Origin: HXMU1420-2 sp040830545
GTDB lineage: Bacteria; Pseudomonadota; Alphaproteobacteria; Rhodobacterales; Rhodobacteraceae
Length of the DNA: 16,009 nt
Assembly: GCA_040830545.1 (NCBI GenBank)
Contig: JBFOMB010000151.1
Location: forward strand, 1 to 16,009
Direction of reading: 5' to 3'
The position numbers and the translations under genes are program-made. A model generated the notes under the pieces. That model was given only the letters and a program-made list of their open reading frames with translations, did no database searches and was not told where the DNA came from. Shown here piece by piece: positions 13,856-16,009 of this stretch (position 1 is the first letter of the stretch; each line of letters starts with the position of its first letter).

Positions 13856-14755
13856 TCAGACGATCCGGTGGCCGGCAGCGGTGAGACGGCGGGCGATTTC
13901 AGCGATATGATCAGGGCCGATCTCGCAACAGCCGCCAACAATGGTGGCGCCCTGGGCGATCCAGTTCATGACAAAATCGGCATAGGCATCCGGCGACAGG
14001 TCCTGACGCTGTTCCAGCGCGTCGACTGTTGGGAAGTCTTCGAGAAATCCATCTGAGATTTGGGTGAAGCCATTGGCATAGGCACCGAAGGGCAGGTCGA
14101 ACCCTGCGATGATGTCGAGGCCGTCCGAGACTGCCTCGGGGCGGGAGCAGTTGATCAGGATGGCATCCGGGCGCTGTTCACTGAGCAAGGGCGCGAGGTC
14201 GGACAATGGTTCGCCAGACCGCAGGAGCGCGCCGTTGTGATCATCCACGCTGACGCCCAGCCAGACGGGCACGCCTGTGGGAAGGGTTGCGCGCAGAGAA
14301 CCTTCGCATTGTTCAACGGATGACATGGTTTCGATAAGGAACAGGTCGATATGGTCTTTCATGAGGCCAACCGGTTCAGCATACATTTGAGCAGCCCGCT
14401 CAGGGGGCGGGACAAGATCGGGGCGGTAGGACGCGCCGAGCGGGCCTAAAGCACCGGCAACGCGCCCGTGGCCGTGAGAGTCGCGCGCCTTGCGGGCCGA
14501 GATCAGTGCGGTTTCGGTCAGTTCCTCCAGCCGGGTGACAAGGTCACCCACGCGTTCCAGACGGTCCCGCAACAGGGCATAGGTGTTGGTTGTGGCGACG
14601 GTAGCGCCAACGGTAAAATAGGCGTCGTGCACTTCGCGGACCAGATCGGGGTGGTCGATCATCACGGCAGTCGACCAGAGCGGCGTGGACCGGTCGCCCG
14701 AGCGTTTCACCAGCTCCTGACCGATGGAGCCGTCGAGTAAAGTGATGTCCGTCAT
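13856..14755 (-). CDS. Homocysteine S-methyltransferase family protein (betaine-homocysteine type possible)
   Basis: This 299-residue TIM-barrel enzyme should transfer a methyl group from a methyl donor to homocysteine, giving methionine. The N-terminus TLLDGSIGQEL and the TTNTYA motif (55-60) are typical. The zinc ligands are C203 in INCSRPE and C276-C277 in VGGCCEIGP. YANGF at 226-230 corresponds to the family YPN motif. The donor may be glycine betaine, S-methylmethionine or a similar compound; the neighbouring DMGDH-like genes favour betaine. The size is that of MmuM-like single-domain forms. The ATG overlaps the stop of the upstream oxidoreductase gene in ATGA (14752-14755), indicating translational coupling. 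The family is firm and the substrate is inferred. Confidence 0.9.
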   Translation of the reverse strand: MTDITLLDGSIGQELVKRSGDRSTPLWSTAVMIDHPDLVREVHDAYFTVGATVATTNTYALLRDRLERVGDLVTRLEELTETALISARKARDSHGHGRVAGALGPLGASYRPDLVPPPERAAQMYAEPVGLMKDHIDLFLIETMSSVEQCEGSLRATLPTGVPVWLGVSVDDHNGALLRSGEPLSDLAPLLSEQRPDAILINCSRPEAVSDGLDIIAGFDLPFGAYANGFTQISDGFLEDFPTVDALEQRQDLSPDAYADFVMNWIAQGATIVGGCCEIGPDHIAEIARRLTAAGHRIV

Positions 14756-15828
14756 GGCGTGACCTTTGGCGGGATGAGGACGAGTTTTCCGGGGTAGTGT
14801 TTGGAGGCGAAATCCTCCTGTGCGGTGCCGATGTCCCTTAGCGGGTAGGTTTTCGACACCAGCGGGCGGATGGCACCAGTGTTGATCAGGTCCACGAGTT
14901 TTGCGAACACATCGCGCGGTTGGTAGGTCGCGCCACAGATGGTGCGGTCAGGCAGGTAGATCTCGCGCAGGTCAGCTTCGACCATCGGGCCGGCGATGGC
15001 GCCGGACACGGCGTAGTGGCCGCCGGGTTTGAGCGCGCGGATCAGGGCCGGGAAAGCGGGGCCACCAACCACGTCGATGACCGCATCGAAATGGGTTTCG
15101 GCGGGGACGGCGTCGCGGGGAATGATGTCTGAGGCTCCGGCCTCTTGCACCGCATCCGCTTTGGCGGGAGAGGTCTGGCCTGTGACCGACGCGCCCAGAT
15201 GGGCCGCCAGTTGCACGGCGGCGAGGCCCACACCGCCGGACGCGCCGGTGACCAGCACCTGTTGGCCTGATGCCACGCCCGCCCGGTGCAACAGGTTCCA
15301 GGCGGTGCCATAGGCACAGGGCATTGCAGCGATTTCAATGTCGCTGAGGGGGGAGGTCGAGACGTCGAACAGATCGCGCGCCTCCATCAGGCAGTATTGC
15401 GCAAATGCCCCGTCGATTTCCGAGCCAAGTGCGATGAAGCCCATCGGGTTTTCGGTTGTGGGGCGCGGCAGGTTGATCTGGCTCGTCACCCGCTGACCCA
15501 GAGCAACGCCCTGCACACCTTCTCCAATCGCGACCACTTCGCCGCAAAGGTCACCGCCCTGAATGCGCGGAAAGTGCAGCGCGCCGCCCCATCCGCCTGC
15601 CGCGATGTCCGTGTCCTCGGCAACGGCATCCGTGGCCGACGTGACCTCGGACGCATACCAGCCGATCCGCGTATTGATGTCGGTGTTGTTCAAACCGGCC
15701 GCCAGCACACGCACCAGAACCTGCCCCGGACCGGGTGAGGGCACGGTAATGTCCGACCGCCAGTCCAGCGCCTCTGGCCCGCCGTGGCGGGTCAGGGAAA
15801 CGCCGGACAAGGGGGCCGGGAGGGTCAT
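14752..15828 (-). CDS. MDR-superfamily zinc-independent oxidoreductase (quinone oxidoreductase-like)
   Basis: This 358-residue medium-chain dehydrogenase/reductase has the GroES-like N-terminal half (GLNNTDINTRIGWY at 45-58; GGDLCGEVVAIGEGV at 91-105). Its nucleotide-binding Rossmann half contains GASGGVGLAAVQLAAHLGA (195-213), the NADPH-type motif of quinone oxidoreductases. The cysteine cluster of structural-zinc alcohol dehydrogenases is absent. About 25 residues (60-85, acidic and glycine-rich) between GWY and FPRIQGGD are longer than in the classic quinone oxidoreductases I recall. The ATG overlaps the stop of the upstream flavoprotein gene (ATGA at 15825-15828), and its own stop overlaps the methyltransferase start, so the three are one transcription unit. 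Its substrate, and why it sits in a methyl-catabolism cluster, are unknown. Confidence 0.9.
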   Translation of the reverse strand: MTLPAPLSGVSLTRHGGPEALDWRSDITVPSPGPGQVLVRVLAAGLNNTDINTRIGWYASEVTSATDAVAEDTDIAAGGWGGALHFPRIQGGDLCGEVVAIGEGVQGVALGQRVTSQINLPRPTTENPMGFIALGSEIDGAFAQYCLMEARDLFDVSTSPLSDIEIAAMPCAYGTAWNLLHRAGVASGQQVLVTGASGGVGLAAVQLAAHLGASVTGQTSPAKADAVQEAGASDIIPRDAVPAETHFDAVIDVVGGPAFPALIRALKPGGHYAVSGAIAGPMVEADLREIYLPDRTICGATYQPRDVFAKLVDLINTGAIRPLVSKTYPLRDIGTAQEDFASKHYPGKLVLIPPKVTP

Positions 15829-15951
15829 GCGCGCAGAAGCTCGTTGTCGCCGTCCCCCAGCGGGCGGTCTTCCTGAACGACCGCGCGGCAGCGCTCGCCG
15901 TAGAGTTCGACCTCCAGCTCGGTGCCCGGCCCCGACAGACCTGTTTGCACG
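15825..15951 (-). CDS. C-terminus of a second DMGDH/GcvT-type flavoprotein (5' end missing)
   Basis: Only the last 42 codons, including the stop, appear genuine. The deduced end contains GTELEVELYGERCRAVVQED and finishes DNELLRA. This matches the last strands of the GcvT C-terminal barrel found at the end of DMGDH/sarcosine dehydrogenase proteins; the complete paralogue at 11291-13735 likewise ends DPKSERVRA. The gene overlaps the MDR oxidoreductase start by ATGA, so it leads the same operon. The reading frame stays open beyond 15951 but gives an improbable proline-rich sequence, because that part looks like adapter and not genome. The family call rests on a short stretch. Confidence 0.65.
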
Positions 15952-16009
15952 GGATCGGGAGAGGGTCGGGTAGGGGAAGAGGGGGGGTCTCGGTGGGTGC
16001 CGGCTAAAT
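15952..16009. other. Degraded sequencing-adapter sequence at the contig end
   Basis: The last 58 bases align without gaps to the 58-base reverse complement of the Illumina P5/TruSeq universal adapter as I recall it (the one starting AGATCGGAAGAGC). By hand count 43 of 58 positions agree, and most disagreements read G on this strand. The matched blocks include GATCGG, GGTCG versus CGTCG, TAGGG, AAGAG and TCTCGGTGG. It starts and stops exactly at the adapter ends. It should be masked and not annotated. Confidence 0.85.

Noticed and set aside
15952..16009. Coding continuation of the partial flavoprotein (proline-rich frame)
   Set aside because: The bases match a sequencing adapter over exactly its length and the translation does not resemble the GcvT family.
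1..16009. CRISPR array, tRNA, rRNA, insertion sequence or phage genes
   Set aside because: No regularly spaced direct repeats, tRNA-like cloverleaf, rRNA blocks, transposase motifs or phage proteins were seen on either strand.

Overview
The window is typical of an alphaproteobacterium of the Rhodobacteraceae, Roseobacter side. Evidence: high G+C, a three-gene bc1 operon with Rhodobacter-like cytochrome b, the atpI-B-E-F'-F arrangement of the F0 genes separate from the F1 genes, a DUF2125-type protein, and the intergenic repeats. These statements come from motif reading and family knowledge; no database was searched. Position 16009 looks like the physical end of an assembled contig, because the last 58 bases resemble a degraded sequencing adapter.

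Layout. 1-2673 (minus): the cytochrome bc1 operon petA-petB-petC, with petC running off the left edge. 2888-4240 (minus): a glutathione S-transferase and, upstream of it, a PaiB-like FMN-binding protein. 4300-4963 (plus): an FMN riboswitch followed by a type II lumazine synthase (ribH2). 4975-5041: a palindromic intergenic patch. 5096-6199 (plus): chorismate synthase aroC. 6230-6359: stacked hairpins ending in a bidirectional terminator. 6381-8987 (minus): atpI, atpB, atpE, atpF', atpF for the membrane part of ATP synthase. 9216-9563 (plus): an ArsR-type regulator with a probable operator at 9168-9183. 9674-11215 (plus): an exported DUF2125-like protein of unknown role. 11291-15951 (minus): a methyl-group catabolism cluster. 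In transcription order it holds the C-terminus of one dimethylglycine/sarcosine dehydrogenase-like flavoprotein, an MDR oxidoreductase, a homocysteine S-methyltransferase, and a complete 814-residue dimethylglycine dehydrogenase-like flavoprotein.

How the genes work together. The bc1 complex pumps protons that the F0F1 ATP synthase uses. The PaiB-like FMN-binding gene and the FMN-sensing ribH2 gene are divergent neighbours, so flavin is a shared theme there. Two genes of the right-hand cluster are joined to their upstream neighbours by 4-base ATGA overlaps, and the set fits stepwise demethylation of glycine betaine, dimethylglycine or related compounds, with methyl groups going to homocysteine and folate.

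No clearly new multi-gene system was found. The items most worth a second look are the adapter-like contig end, the riboswitch with a possible Shine-Dalgarno-sequestering stem, the palindrome patch with mutually exclusive hairpins, the two-copy intergenic repeat, the hairpins on both sides of atpE, and the methyl-catabolism cluster.
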